Assembly (NCBI GenBank): GCA_033980235.1
Contig: CM067069.1
Span: forward strand, 31,855,041 to 31,919,040
DNA from: Diadema setosum
Lineage: Eukaryota > Echinodermata > Echinoidea > Diadematoida > Diadematidae
DNA: 64,000 bases
Reading direction: 5' to 3'
Below are positions 47,701 through 61,900 of the stretch, piece by piece. The first letter of the stretch is position 1. The number at the start of each line of letters is the position of its first letter. The position numbers and the translations under genes were made by a program. The notes beneath the pieces are model-generated. The model was not told the DNA's origin, did not search any database, and saw only the letters and a program-made list of their open reading frames with translations.

Positions 47701-49911
47701 AATAATATTACTACCAAAAATATGTTTTATTTCTTATGTTTTCTCACATATCATCACATATATTTCAATTATTTTCTCTCTTTTTCAACAGATGTAATTC
47801 TTAATATCTCAAATAGATAAAAAATGGATGTACTGGCTTTTCCATTTCAACTCTTTCATATACAGTATGCACACACACACATAAACTGCATATTTCCCTA
47901 TATTCCATTGTTTAAACTTCATAGTATTCCAGTCTCAAATCAGAAGGTAACCTTAATCATAAACCGGAGCTTGGACATGGGTCCTGTCAAAAATCCTGAC
48001 AAAAGAACAATCAGGAACACTCATTTTATCTCCTTGTCAATAGGTAAATCAAAGAGTCTTATTGCAAGATACAATTGTAACTGGCCATGGCAAGGTCTGA
48101 GTGTAAGTCACTTTATGAAATGTAAATTCAATGTTTGGACACATGTGCATAATATTCTAGCGGAAAACTTGACGAATATGCAAAAAATGTTTCAAAGCTT
48201 TTGTATATCATTCAAAATAATTAATGATAAGTGAATCAGATCATGGTATCAGGGTATATCAGGGTATATTTCAATATACATCTTCTCCAGGTACTTTTTC
48301 AAAAAGGTCTAATTAAGTCATTCTTCTTAACTATGAATTATAGCATGTATATTAGGTAGAAACTTGTTAAAGGTTATTTGGTAGACATACATCAAACTCA
48401 ATGTCCAAAATGTTTTGGTGCATACTATAAACCACTTCTTCAGTCAAACTGGTGTCATTCATAAATCACTTTGTGTTTACTATAGACTGTCAATTCTGAA
48501 TAATCTGAGTTGAATCACACCCTGCTTTATTGACAGTTGTACATTGTTTAATTCTACACCACAAGCTTGAGAAAGAGTAAGGTTGATGCATTTTTTCTCA
48601 TGATCCTTCACTTCCATCTACTTCTAATGTGAGTCATCCTTGAATTCATAACATGAGAGAAAACAACATTTTGCCACAGAAATTCAGACTTCAATTACTG
48701 AGGGGCTTTGTGATGTTTTCCTCATGATATTAATGGTTTTTATCTCTCTGTAATAAAGAGATTTCAGAATTTTCACAGAACAGTCATACATTGAAATTTT
48801 GAGCTTACTCTTTCAATATTATTACTTTTTTTTTTATCTGACTGCTCACTGAATACTGGTGTAACATATCATAAATGTATTGGAAATGAAACCTTGGTGG
48901 CAATTAAACACTTTATGTCAAAACTTGGACATAAAATGAAGACTTAATATATGTCTACCTTGCACACTGTATTGGGCAGACTTGAGTTTAACACATGAAC
49001 AAAATCCTCTACAAGCAATAAATTTCTCAAACTTGTTATTTGCACAAATTTCCAAGGTCGAGGGCTATTTGCAAATTTAACAAGAAAAATTACTAACTCT
49101 TATCCCGACATGAATGTGTTGTGCACACATACATTTCTCTGTTTATTACTGTACTCCATGATCACAAATTTAACCACTCTTGACATTGTTGTGAAGTCCT
49201 GATTACTGAAGAATTAGACCCACAAAATATATGGCATATACAGCGTCATATGACCTACACTCTGATGGATGTTCTCTTGAACTTCATGCTCAGTTTACTT
49301 TCATTTTCTTGATTCTTGTTATACCTTTCCAGACTTTCCTTTAATATATCGTAGACAGCAATTGCAATATAGTTGACATTGCTGCCACTGCGTCTAGCTA
49401 CAATTATAGTGCAAAGTAACATTAGAAAGATTTAGATTCGTGATGCTAGAAATAAGACATGCATGATGATTAGGTAAAAAAGGAGATGCTTAGCAAATGT
49501 GCAAGACAGCGTTTCCTACTGTCCAACTCAGCAGGAGGTGCCTCATAAACATTAGCATTGCAGATCTAATGCTTGCTATTGCCTCTATGGCTTCAACACT
49601 CTTAAAATTTTCATCGCAAGAATGAGGCTAAGCCCTGCGTGTCTCAGTCTAAAGCACGAAAGAAAAGCTGCAAAGATAGTTTGTGCCAATTAACTAACAA
49701 CTCTCTCTATTCAAGTCAATGTTGAGAGGGCTAGGGCCATGCTGATATATCTTGGTACTGGCAGAGGAAAAGAATGGAAAACGACAACTGGGCACAAATG
49801 ACAGGAAATTGGCATGATAGTTGAGCAGAGCCGTGATCTGGTAGAACAGGGTAATCTCAATTTTTGACATCTTTTACCTTTTATTCTGATTACTGCATTT
49901 TGATCAATGAT

Positions 49912-49951
<40 letters not shown>

Positions 49952-52900
49952 TATAATCATGTCTGAAGTATCCATGTACTGCATATTATACTTTTTCATT
50001 GTTAAGAAATTAGGCTATTTTTTTTTTTTAGCTGTTAGGGAACAATGATATCCCTTCAGTCAGTCCGCAGCACGTATGCTAATGAGCCGATCCAGCAAGA
50101 TTTATTCAGCACTCTCGTTGACGATCTTTGCGTTCGAAAGGTGTCTCGTCGTGCGAGATTTTGCAAGACTTTGATAGGGCTATGGTTTTCACAGTGTAGC
50201 GACTTGTACATACATTTGTCATGGCTACAAGTCACGGTAAATTGTTTTCCAGTCTTAGATCTTTATTTTGATACTAAATTTGGGTATAACATCAGATCTT
50301 ATCATGACTAAATAATCAGTTGAATTTGCGTAAATTTTACCAGCTTTTCATGGAAGATTTTGTCGTCTTTTTTGGTTCCTGACCGGATTAAGAAACTGTT
50401 GTTTCTGATTTTGGCTTTTTCGTAGAGAGGAAACTTAGATGCTCATCATATATTGGAGTCAAGGAGATGAAAGCATGATTTATACTAGTTTTTCCATTTT
50501 GAAATGTCTGTAAAATTCACTCCTAAGCCGGAAGTACGCTCCACACAAAGTCAACAGTGGGGCGATAAGAGCTCTCTGATTGGACAGTGCTTGCATTCAG
50601 CGCTCGTAGTACACGCGTGCCAAGAAACCGCAAGTGGCATGAAACCGTTATGTAGCAGCGTAATGACGTAATGCAAGCGCTGTCCAATGAGAGAGCTTAC
50701 TCTTGAGATTACACGGTTTCAAGCTGATCAGCACTGACATCGATGTATATTTTACTGGTTCCTGACCGGATTAAGCAACAAATTGTCAAGATATTTTCAT
50801 GGATACAAAGATTAGGAGATGGACTACCAAATAAAGCATTTTCATTGAGACGCAAGGTGAATTTGATATTTTTTTGACGTCTTGAACGTGTACTGCACGG
50901 ATTACTTTTTTCATCATTTTTCAAGCTCAAATTACGCTATGATATTTTTCATTTACAATAATTTGAGTAACATGTGACGATAGATTACATATTTTCCTTG
51001 AATTTGATACCAAATTTGTGAATATAAGGTGTATTTTTGTTGCCGAAAGCCCAAGGACAAAATCCCCTTACGCAGCTTATTACGTATGCAAGCGTAGAGC
51101 GGGCTTGCATACGAGTTGAATAAATACAAGCGAATTATCGGGTGCTGCGGACTGACTGCCTTAGCAGGCAAAAATACTTAAATTAAGAAACATTGCTCTT
51201 ACTAGAAATTGCTAACTTTGTTTCTTTCTTCTTCCTCTTTTTAGCAAATGCATGTTTAATTATAAGTTCTATGGTTTTGCAAGATCATTTTTCTCTACTG
51301 AGACAGTTTGTGTGGCTGGCAGAACTACATCTGTACCATCTCCAGGGTGTGCTGTAGGTGGTATTGGCTTAACGCCCATACCATACTTGAAACACGCTAC
51401 CAATTAATGGGATTTTAATGACCTGGCAAAAAGTAAGTGCGTAAATCCAGTTTCATAATGCACCAGCTGTACTAGAAATGCAAAATCTACAATATGTTGT
51501 TCTGCCCATTTTTAGCACACAAGTAATCATGGCCAAGGAAATGAATAACTGTATTATTTAGTGGCCTTGCAAAACTGCATATCTAAAACTTACATATATT
51601 TTTGCAGGTCATTCTGGCTGAGTGTAGGAATCCAGCACTTATCTGGCAGAACTACTGTCTTTGTAAACACTGCTAGATATGTTTAAACAGCTATCGTGAA
51701 TTCATATTTAGTTATACATTAGTTCTAAGAAAAAATATTTCTTCACTTTTGTTCTTACACACAATTCAAAACTATTGTAAATGATAATGAACAAAAGATG
51801 ACAAACTTTTAATTTTTATATGTAAACATCTGAAAATTGCCAAAAATGAGATTCACAATTTTGCCAGATCACAGCCACAATGCTGAAACAGGAATGAATA
51901 ATTGGCCACATACAAAGGGAAGTGAAGGTATATTGGAACATGCAATTGGCCAAACTTATATTCCTTAAAAATGATTAGAATAGTGTTGTCATTCCTTCAT
52001 GATTTTTTCTGTGTTTGAATATAAAATGAATATCATAAGGAGGATCAAACACATCTACTTCTGGTTTCTCCTCAATTTGTGTGAGGATGCAGGTATGCTA
52101 ATGTATGCAAACAAGATGGAAAATGCAGAGACTGATATTAGGAAAGAAGCAAAGTTTTTCTGATTGAAGAAAATTTGGAGAAAGTCACAAATGAATGATA
52201 GACATCACCATGATATTCTCTGCTTGAAAACCAGAAGGGCATCGTTACTTTTATTTATTTTTTTTAGGGGGGGGGGGGATACTGACTTATAGCTTTCATG
52301 ATCTCCTTTACATTATAATATCAATTTTAGATTTTTTTTTCCATTTCTATAAAATATTAGAAATTAAAATTCACAAGAGTTCCATTCTACACAGCATTTG
52401 GAACAATGCTTATAAATGTATATGCGTTTTTGATTGAAAAAACTCTTTATATGACAAAAATTGATTGTTTTGTTTTGTATACACACTCAAATCTTAGAAC
52501 CCAATAGCACCCTCCTGGATCTCAGCTGATGATATGGCCATGATAAGAGAAGAATAAATAATGAGATTTTTTTTTCTCACTTTTAAATGTCAGGATATCA
52601 TGTTTTGATCCTCTCTTTGTGCTTCCATTATTGGGTTAGATCCAGGACAAATACTGAGACATGTGGTCATCCCATTTTGGGACGATCATATGTTGCTTCT
52701 ATGTGGCAATATAATAACCATGTTCATATTTACATCTACTTTAATAAAAGTGAGGCCAATTACATAATACTGATCAAAAGAGGGCACTCTTACGCATCTG
52801 TCTCGCAGGGTTTGGACAGCCTGCCTAGTAGCAGTGCCACCCAAGTTATTGCCTCGCCCACTATTCACCATTGCCTGTATGAATATGAAAGCACACAGTT

Positions 52901-55900
52901 CCGATTTAGAGTCTACCGGGGCAAGCAAGAAAAATATCTTTTTAATTTGATATGCAAGGGAAGTATTTTAGGAATGACTTTGTGCATTGACTTCTTCACT
53001 CTACTGCTGATGGGAATACGATACACTACAATAAGGTAAAATGATGGACTGAGTTTTACTCTATGCACGACAAATCTGTACTTTCATGAATTCTGTTTAA
53101 GTCCTTTGTCTTTCAGGTATGTTAACTCTCCGCTATTCCTATAATGTACATACGGCTTTTTGTCGTGAGCGCATCAATTTTTTACCGAACGGATTAGTGG
53201 CTACGTATGAATTAGAACATTGTATATCTGCTTGTTATCATGAACTTACTAGGCGGAACTAGCAAAAAAGAAATTGCTCTCTCTATAACTGTACAAATTC
53301 CATCAGCATTCCTTTGTCATGCATGCTACATGCTGAAAGTTGTACACCAGGATTGTGTGCTTTTTATTTCTAGGCATTAGTTGCTGCTAAATCAACAAGC
53401 AACATGGAAAGCAATCATTAGGTAATATTTTGTGAAGGTGAGGAATAACAGACACGTTTGATGCAAAAGAAAAATAAAATGAATCATCTACCTCAAAGGT
53501 GTCAGAATTAATTCTCTGAATATCTCAATTAGATTAGTTCCTCTTACATGTACAATTAAACTGTCAAAGGATCAGCTTTAAAGGTAGGGGATACCTTTTA
53601 CAGACCTCCCAAAATGCAGCAAAACATTAAATATGAACCTCAGGGGACTTGTTTAGGCCACTGCTGAGAAATTTGGAAGTCAACAGTTATCTACAATTTG
53701 AATAATGCACAAAACTCAACTACTCAGTAGTTCTGTGTGTCAGCCACACTTAAGCATTTTTGTTGCAGTCTTCTGTATTTTTTTTATCTATAAACACAAA
53801 TCTAAAAGTATAAGAGCTGATGTAATAACATATAGAGTGTGTGGCAAGAATGTATATAGAAATGTTTGTAAGTTTTGATGAACTTTCTTCACAAAATATA
53901 CATGATGGACACACATGCAGTGCATGGGTCTGCAAAGGTAGCCTAGTAATGTACTGGAATTTACGGTGAGCCCCGAAAAAATTTCAATTCAAAATCTAAT
54001 GGTCAATAAAAGTGTACTAAATGTTACCTTCCACTTTCAATACTTTATGGGAGTTTCTGAAATGATACTCTCTTCAACATACCACTGTATTTATACAACT
54101 CTTCATTTAAGGCATGCAAATGGGATTCCCTACCTTTAAAAAGCCTTGGAGATTTCAAAGACATAACAAATTGCATGTTTTGCTGTATACCAAATAAACA
54201 AAACAACAGAGAACACTCCTCTATGAAAGAAAGAAAAAAATATAGGTTATAACTACTGAAGGATCTCAAAATGCAAAATGCATGAGACAGTATTGTTAGA
54301 TGTGTTTATCACAACACTAACACTTACAGTTAGTGGCAAGTACATTACAGGATTAAAAATTAATTGGTCATAACTTATACATTGAGGACATGCACAGGCA
54401 AAAGTGAATTCAATATTGGTCCAAAATAGGTTCCAACATTTGTACTATTTACAGACAGTAATAGGTATGTTAACAAAGTTTAGAAGCTTTAATTGTGCTC
54501 AAAAGCAAAGGAATGAATTGGTTGACTCTTGTCATGTAATGCATAATTTATACCAATAAATGTGATTCACACAAATCCTAAATTCTCCAAAAATCATAAA
54601 TTCTCCAATATCTTTTCTCTTCAAATAGCAAGAGATAACTGCACAAGTTTGCTTTTTTTTTTTCTAATTTCATGTCTAAGGCATTATTTACAGTTAGTCT
54701 ATGAAATGAATCTTAAGATATTTTGATGAGATACAAGTGTCTTAATCCCATAGCAGGTGACACTGCTGGAAGATTCCTGTTATTTCTGAGTTATTTCTTG
54801 TGCAGTATTCTTGGATGATTATATTTTCTAGTGCATCACTCCTTAAATTGAAAAAAAAAAATTGATGTTATCTAAATATTTTTACATATAGCAATTGATA
54901 GCGATTGTCAATCAACATCCGAGGAGTTGTTTCATTCTTACTGTGCCCTTTTCATTGACTGGAAAGCCTACTGGTATAATCTTTGCCTATTGGTTAAAGG
55001 GGATAGCTAGTGACTGATCAATGGGAATCAGTGGGAATGCTGGGGGATGATTCTTTCAATCCTTGTGGGATTCATTTAAGAGTACATTATATATCTATTT
55101 TTGTGTGAAAATTATTTGCCTCAGAATGGTCTCATATTCAAGTAATGTGCAGTTTAATGTTTCCAGGTTAGCATGCCTGTACAGTGACGGGGCATTAAAC
55201 TGCACATTACTTGAATATGAGACCGTTCTGAAGCAAATAATTTTCACAGAACAATAGATATACATGTGTATAATGTACTCTTAAATGATTCCCACAAGAA
55301 TTGGAACAATCATCCCCCAGCATTCCCACTGATTCCCACTGATCAGTGACTAGCCATCCCCTTTAAGATGTCAATTTGCCAATGAACAGAGATTATCTTT
55401 ACTTTCCCCATTAACCCATATTGTGTAACCTCGGTCATCTCTTTGGAGAGAGGCAAATTCTTGTGCCCAAGTGGCCAATTTTGATCAAGTTAGGAGGAAT
55501 TGTCCAAATGGCAATAAAAAAGCACAGAGCATAACAGCTATGAGCCTGGACACACAGAACGTTTATCTAAGTTTTCCATCAGCAAAAAACAATAACAGAA
55601 GAGTGTTCGCTTTGTGGAGAAGACTTGATGAGTTTACAATTATTCATACCAGGCACAGGCATGCACAAGTGCACAGTGCAAAAGTTGGGATTGTAAACTT
55701 TTCATTTTTTTTTTGCAGAAGCTAGTACTACAGTTCTAAAGCAATGAGAAACAGTTTGTGAACAACAAGACAGACATGAAAGCAATTACATAATGACAAA
55801 ATAAAAAGTCAATTTGTGACCCGCTACAACAAAAGGATCCTAAAGTCGCTGACGGGTGAGCCGAGCATGGCCCAGAAAAATGCTATTTTCAGGCCTTTCC

Positions 55901-58900
55901 TTTGATCATTTAGCTTCGAAATTTTGGCAGATGATAGAAGATACATTAGACTACAAAATTATGTTAAAACAGAAATCCGAACGTTTTGACAGATTTTGGT
56001 GATCTGACTTCAAACTCGATTTTCTCGGCTCACCCGTCAGCGACTTTAGGATCCTTTTGTTGTAGCGGGTCACATTTCCTTAAGACAAAAATAAAAATGT
56101 CAGAAAACAGCATAATACAGTAACTATGTCATCTACATGGACTGCACCAATATCCTAGTCCACATGTACCATCTGAATTGATGCATCTGTAAATTGCGGG
56201 CTTAACATTTTAATAATTTGATAGTCTACTTTTTCAATGAATGTGATGAATAACTGCAGATTATTGTTTCCAGTCTACTGCAATTGCCTTCTAATAAATT
56301 GTTGATACTGTGAATACGCATATTAATGACTGCTTGTGTTTACACATAAGCTCCATTTTCTATGGAAAGAAAAACAAATCAGTTTCTCTTGTTTGTTACA
56401 GTCATATCATTTGTCGTTCTGTTTGACATAAGGGAATATCACAATACCATCAATTATGTTCACAGAGCAAAAATGAATACAGTGTATACAGAAAAATTTA
56501 GCTCTTGTCAAAAACCCACACTAAATCTGTCTGTTGTTTTATAGTATTAGAGGCAGATAGGGGGAAAAAGGCAAAATAAATTGTTTTCAACTTCTGAGGC
56601 TCTAACCTCAAGATGAAATGGGGATTAGATAAACCGGAGATAAATCCGGATCAAAGAGACAGTGGAGATGAAATTTGAGTACTCACGGCCTCGCATCTGT
56701 CCATGAAGTTTCGTGGAGACAAAATAAAGCAAGCTTCAGCATCATCCATCCTGTAAGGATTAGACACAAGACAAGAAGGAAATAAAAGCCTTTGGAATCT
56801 ATGTGAAACTGACACTTATACTGCAGAAGTGTAGTCTGCAAACATCTCATAAAATATTGTAATTTTGGGGGAAGCAATTTTCTACAATAGGCTACTAGGT
56901 AAGATGAATTTCATTTGAATGTTGATTCCCTGGAATTGAAACACCAAATAATGTTACACATAACAATCAAACTCTATGCACAGTTTTATTGACATGCCAG
57001 TCTCTGGTTGCATGAAATGTGTGAATGATTTTGACACCATGAAAATGTTTGCTTTCAAAGTATTCTTATTTATGGTTTGCATTTTGAGAAGGATCTGAGC
57101 AGAAAAAAGAGAATAATCCATTGGATGTTTTCTTTTACTAATTTTGAAAGATTGGAAATTTACACCTCTACTTAATTCATTGTACTTTAAAAAAAAAATT
57201 GTTAATATGTTAATATTGTATTCTGATATGCTGATAGGCAATTGAAAATACAAAAAAAAGAAAGAAAACGAACTCTGAGTGAAATCATTAAAATTTTCTC
57301 TCTCGCTAGAAGGCATTGAGATTTACTTTTTAACCCAATTTCTCAATAGCCCTATCTTTATCACATTCTAAGAAAATAAGATATAAGATAATTAATTTCA
57401 TTCATGATAGTATAATTTTTGTTTTTATGTCTATCAGAAACAACAAAGACCTACATACTTCTCAGAAAACGATCTATTAATACAAATTTTCTAAAGAGAC
57501 CTGCAAAATATGCTTTAGGGAATATTTTACCCCTTCCCTAAAAGAGTCTGAAGTCCCCTGAGACCCTGTGGAAGACCTACCAGGTTTCCATAGGCAATAG
57601 GATTACAGAATAAACACTACAAATGCCTGAACATATCCTTGATGTATATACATGGCACAACTTATTCTCACATCAGAATTTCCAGTATTCTCCCATTTTT
57701 TTTTTCTCTCACAAAACATTGATTACCATGGTACATAGAACAGATGCCAATGAAGTGTTCTGGATTTTTTTGATTAGTTATTGCACTTATGTTGAAAGAA
57801 GCTAGCATCTCTCTTTTCTTCTTGCATTTTAACTCTTCTATAGTCTATCATAACAATCATTTGTGACAAAAGACAGGTACAAAATATACACAAACATATA
57901 TTTTCCTTATGACTTCAACATAAACTGATTAGATACTGCTAATTGTTAAAAAAAAAACAACTACAACCAAACACACACACACAACAACAATCAAGAAAGA
58001 TGCCCTAAAAATAATGGTGCAAGTCTTTTCACTTTCTACTTCTATTTTCAGGAAGCAGATACACCCCCCCCCCCACAAAAAAAAAAAAAAAAAAATGAAA
58101 AAAAAAAATAACCCCACTGCCTCTCCCTTTCATAACAAGTTATATATTTCTCCATGAACACCACAAAGCAACCCCGACATGTTCCTTTGAAAATCAGGCC
58201 TGAGAAGGCATCGGATGTTAGTGATGCAGACAGAAGAGAGGAGACAAATGTATCAAGTGTGTTGGTTACCATGGCAACTCCAGTTCAATCATCTCCACAA
58301 CGCAAGCTCCACTGTTACTTTGAAAAGTCACCAATTACTTGATTGACGAGGGGAGAGAGAATACCCATAGGTATTTGTTGTTTGGGGAATTGGACACTTC
58401 TTCAAACTTCTTTAGGCATTTTGCATAGAAGCCAAACAGGGAGGAAAATATGAAGACATTACTAATTTGCACCGAGAAAACACCTGACTCTAATATTACA
58501 TTTTCCTGCAGGAACAATAACACGCAATTTGTGTATGTGTACCGGGGCAGGCTGATTAGATGTCACTTCAAAACATTTTCTCAACTCTTTTCATTATCAC
58601 TTTGCCCCAAGCAACGCAATAACAAACTGCACAAGAAAGTGGGCATGTATGACTGCACAATAGTTGTCTGCGAAACCACACAATCCCATAAATTACGAGA
58701 CTGAAGTTTCATTTTGCAAGTCATCCAGAAATTATCTCAACAATGGTTGCACTGCAATCTACACTGTAGAATATATGCTACATTTATCCACTTGCCTTTG
58801 CAATACGATCAGCCCTTACATATTTGACACATTGTTCATTATATACTGTGGGTCAAACCCTCTCTGGCTATATGAGCTGAACATTTGCCATTATTTTCTT

Positions 58901-61900
58901 CTCACATTTCCTTTAAAGTGCAATCCCAGACCACATTCACATAGACTTAATTAAAGGAATTTAAACTCAAACCAATTGGGTGTTAGAAGTTTTAATCAAA
59001 TAAGACATAACATAAAAAACTCCTAGAATTCTAATTTTTCATACATTTTCATAAAAAAAGTGGTATACATGTATGGTAACAGTCAAATATGCAAATAAGA
59101 CAAAAATGAGATGTCATGGTCTCATGATTTTCACTGAGTTTCTTGGTTTCTTGGCATGAAATAAGAAATAGATAAACAAACTTTTGTACCTTTTGCACCA
59201 AACACTCGTTGTGATGTAATAACCTAGCAAACTAGAAAAGCACTCTGAGAGCGCAGACCCCCACCAAGCAGTTACTTTCCACTAATGATCTTGCTCTTCC
59301 ACAGAGATAAGTGATTTTCACCCACTGAAAAATCGCCTGATTTCCCAATATAGAAGCCTTTGTTACGTCATAAACCTTCAGATGCGCGGCGCGCCTCTCC
59401 CCAGCAGAAACTAGAGCATGCACTTTAGTGCGCACATGCAAACCTCAAATATGCGCAGCCTGAACTCCTATTAAGTTCATTGACCCTACCTGCCAAAAAT
59501 ATAAAAATCCTTCATAAATTCCCCCAAAGTTCTCGGATCACTTCCAAAAGTTATTTGTTTGTTACTTGTGTGATTCTCAACCTTTCCTGCAAGTTTCATC
59601 CCGATCCGTTCACTACTTTTTGAGTTATTTTGCACAAACAAACCAACGGCAACGAAAACATAACCTCCTCACTTGGCGGAGGTAATAATGACTTTTAGTG
59701 GGTGGGGTTTAAATATCATTTTCTGTTGCTTACAGTGATGATATAGATCCTGTATACACCACAGTGAAAGAGGTGATATAGTTACCTAAAGGTATAATAA
59801 CAATACAGTTACTTCAGCAATGATAATACTGTAAGTGTACAGGGCAATTCCATGATAACGCCGTGACACTTTTGAGTATAATTTCACTGATCAAATGTAA
59901 ATAATAATCAAAATGTAACACTTGGAAAAAAAAAATTATTGTGTATCTATGCATATCGTCATAAGCAATTTTGAAAACAAAAGAAAGGAAGAAAAACTGC
60001 TGTAGTAAATGAGTTATGCACGATTAATTACCACTGTAACACCGTGACGCAAAATGGACATGGGCTTTTGTGCACTTTGTTTACTGACAAAACTCTGTGA
60101 AGTTGATGAACATTTTGATAAGTGGATGTGTTCATTGGATGTACTAGAGACTCAATGATAATAATGAAGTAAAATCTTATTAAAGAATCAATTGACAGGA
60201 AAACTATAGATTTTAAATAAGTGCACCGTAACACCGTGACTGTAACACCGTGACCTCTGAAATGTGTGTAGAAAACCTATGGAGAATCCTGTTTTCTTAC
60301 TTTCAGCTCATAGTGTTTATGTTTTGAGACATAATTCACTCTATCATCACTGAAAGCTTGTTAAATATTTCTGAGTGAACTTTCGGGTTTACAACTACTG
60401 TTCAAAAGTCCAATTTGTATCAAAGATGACATACAAATTTGAAACTTTGATTTTAATACCTTTGGTCACAAAGCCAGGTGAACCCACTTAGCAATAAGCC
60501 AGTTCGGGGTTAGCTCATGGGCAAATGGGTACAAATGACCTTTCTTCTTTCTCAGTTGATTAGGCACTCCACTAGTTTCAAGCGACAGAAGGCATGAGCT
60601 TGCCCATGTAACAATTTATGGAATTCATCAGTCATGTTCAAATAAAGGATGAACTTGCATAGACCAGGTGACCAGAATGATCCTTCCATTGGCATTTTGG
60701 AAAGCATCCATTTCATTATTTTGCATTGAATGTATTAACAATCTCTTTCTGTTGATATTGTCAGACACCGCTTTTGCTGTCAGGTGGATGTGCTGGCAAG
60801 CACCACTTATAGGGATCACTTGAATAATCATTACATCACAGATGCTTATCTCAGTGAATTTAAAAACCACCATGCTCTGCTGGTACAGATGACCTTTTTC
60901 TGCTCATGCTCAAAGTGGAACCCCGAACTGGCTTATTTCAGTAGCAATAAAAAGAATCATTCAAGCAATTTGTGTGGTACAAAATGTATCATAATTATTC
61001 TTCTTTTTCAAAGATGTACTGGAAAATGAACATTATTAAATGATTACAATGCAAATTCTCATTCATACACATAAATCCTAGTGAGTGTGGCTCTTTTAAC
61101 TAATGGTGAAACTTGTAAGATTGTGCACAGCACCATGCACAGGAAAGTAGCATTCAAGTGAGATGAACTTTTGGTGGACTCATCAATCTAGCTTCAGTAT
61201 GCCCTAAATAATTCTTTAGGATACCAGGGAAGTTGCAGCAAGATTTCAGACTGTTTATCATATTAGGAACACATTTGAGTCTACAAAAGAAGAGTCAAAC
61301 CATGTGATAAAATGGTCAATTATGATAAAAATATTAAACAAAGGGTATCAACTCGACTGAAACTGTTGCCTTTACCGTAATTAAAAGTTCGAAACCTTCA
61401 GAAATGTTTGCTCTGGATAGTTATGAATCTGGTAGGTGGCACACTGTGAGTGGATTGCTTCCATTTTAACCCACCTTGTGCTCTGAGTGTTGATTGGCAT
61501 ATCAAACCCCACTGCATTGTAAACACAGTTCTCGATTTTTGGCACAGAAAGGGTTAAAATTGCATGATGCTAGCAACAAGTACAAGGGGTAATCTTTGTG
61601 GATGTACATTGTAGCTTGACCCAAATGTTATGAACAATCCTTGAAAAAACCTCTATCCTTTGAGTAAATGTGACAGAGAAATCAGATGGTCACTTCAACA
61701 GTTAATTATCATGTGAAATCCGGTATGTTTCCTGTGTTAACCCGTTCCTTCCGCAATTCTCTGAGTGCCTTTAATGCCCCCAAACGAGATTCTTTTCGCC
61801 CGTCGACAGAGAGGCACACAGGTTGGTAATTCAGCTGTGTGAAGGCAGTCAAGCGGTTCATTGTGTCCCCCTTTCTACGGTCAACTACATGTGCCCGTGA

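Larger units (their letters stand above)
47145..56686 (-). other. Large KCNT intron (9.5 kb), transposon-rich
   Basis: No exon supported. Holds a (TA)n run at 49915-49950, a 1.1 kb TIR element (50057-51158), a palindromic element (54994-55366) and a 260 bp MITE (55815-56074). The 150-codon frame at 52587-53039 on the opposite strand has no recognisable domain. Confidence 0.7.

Noticed and set aside
47824..48234. A 136-codon + strand frame
   Set aside because: No recognisable motif, AT-driven composition, inside the 9.5 kb KCNT intron.
52587..53039. A 150-codon + strand frame in the KCNT intron
   Set aside because: Composition looks random, no domain or family resemblance, antisense to a large intron; no supporting signals.
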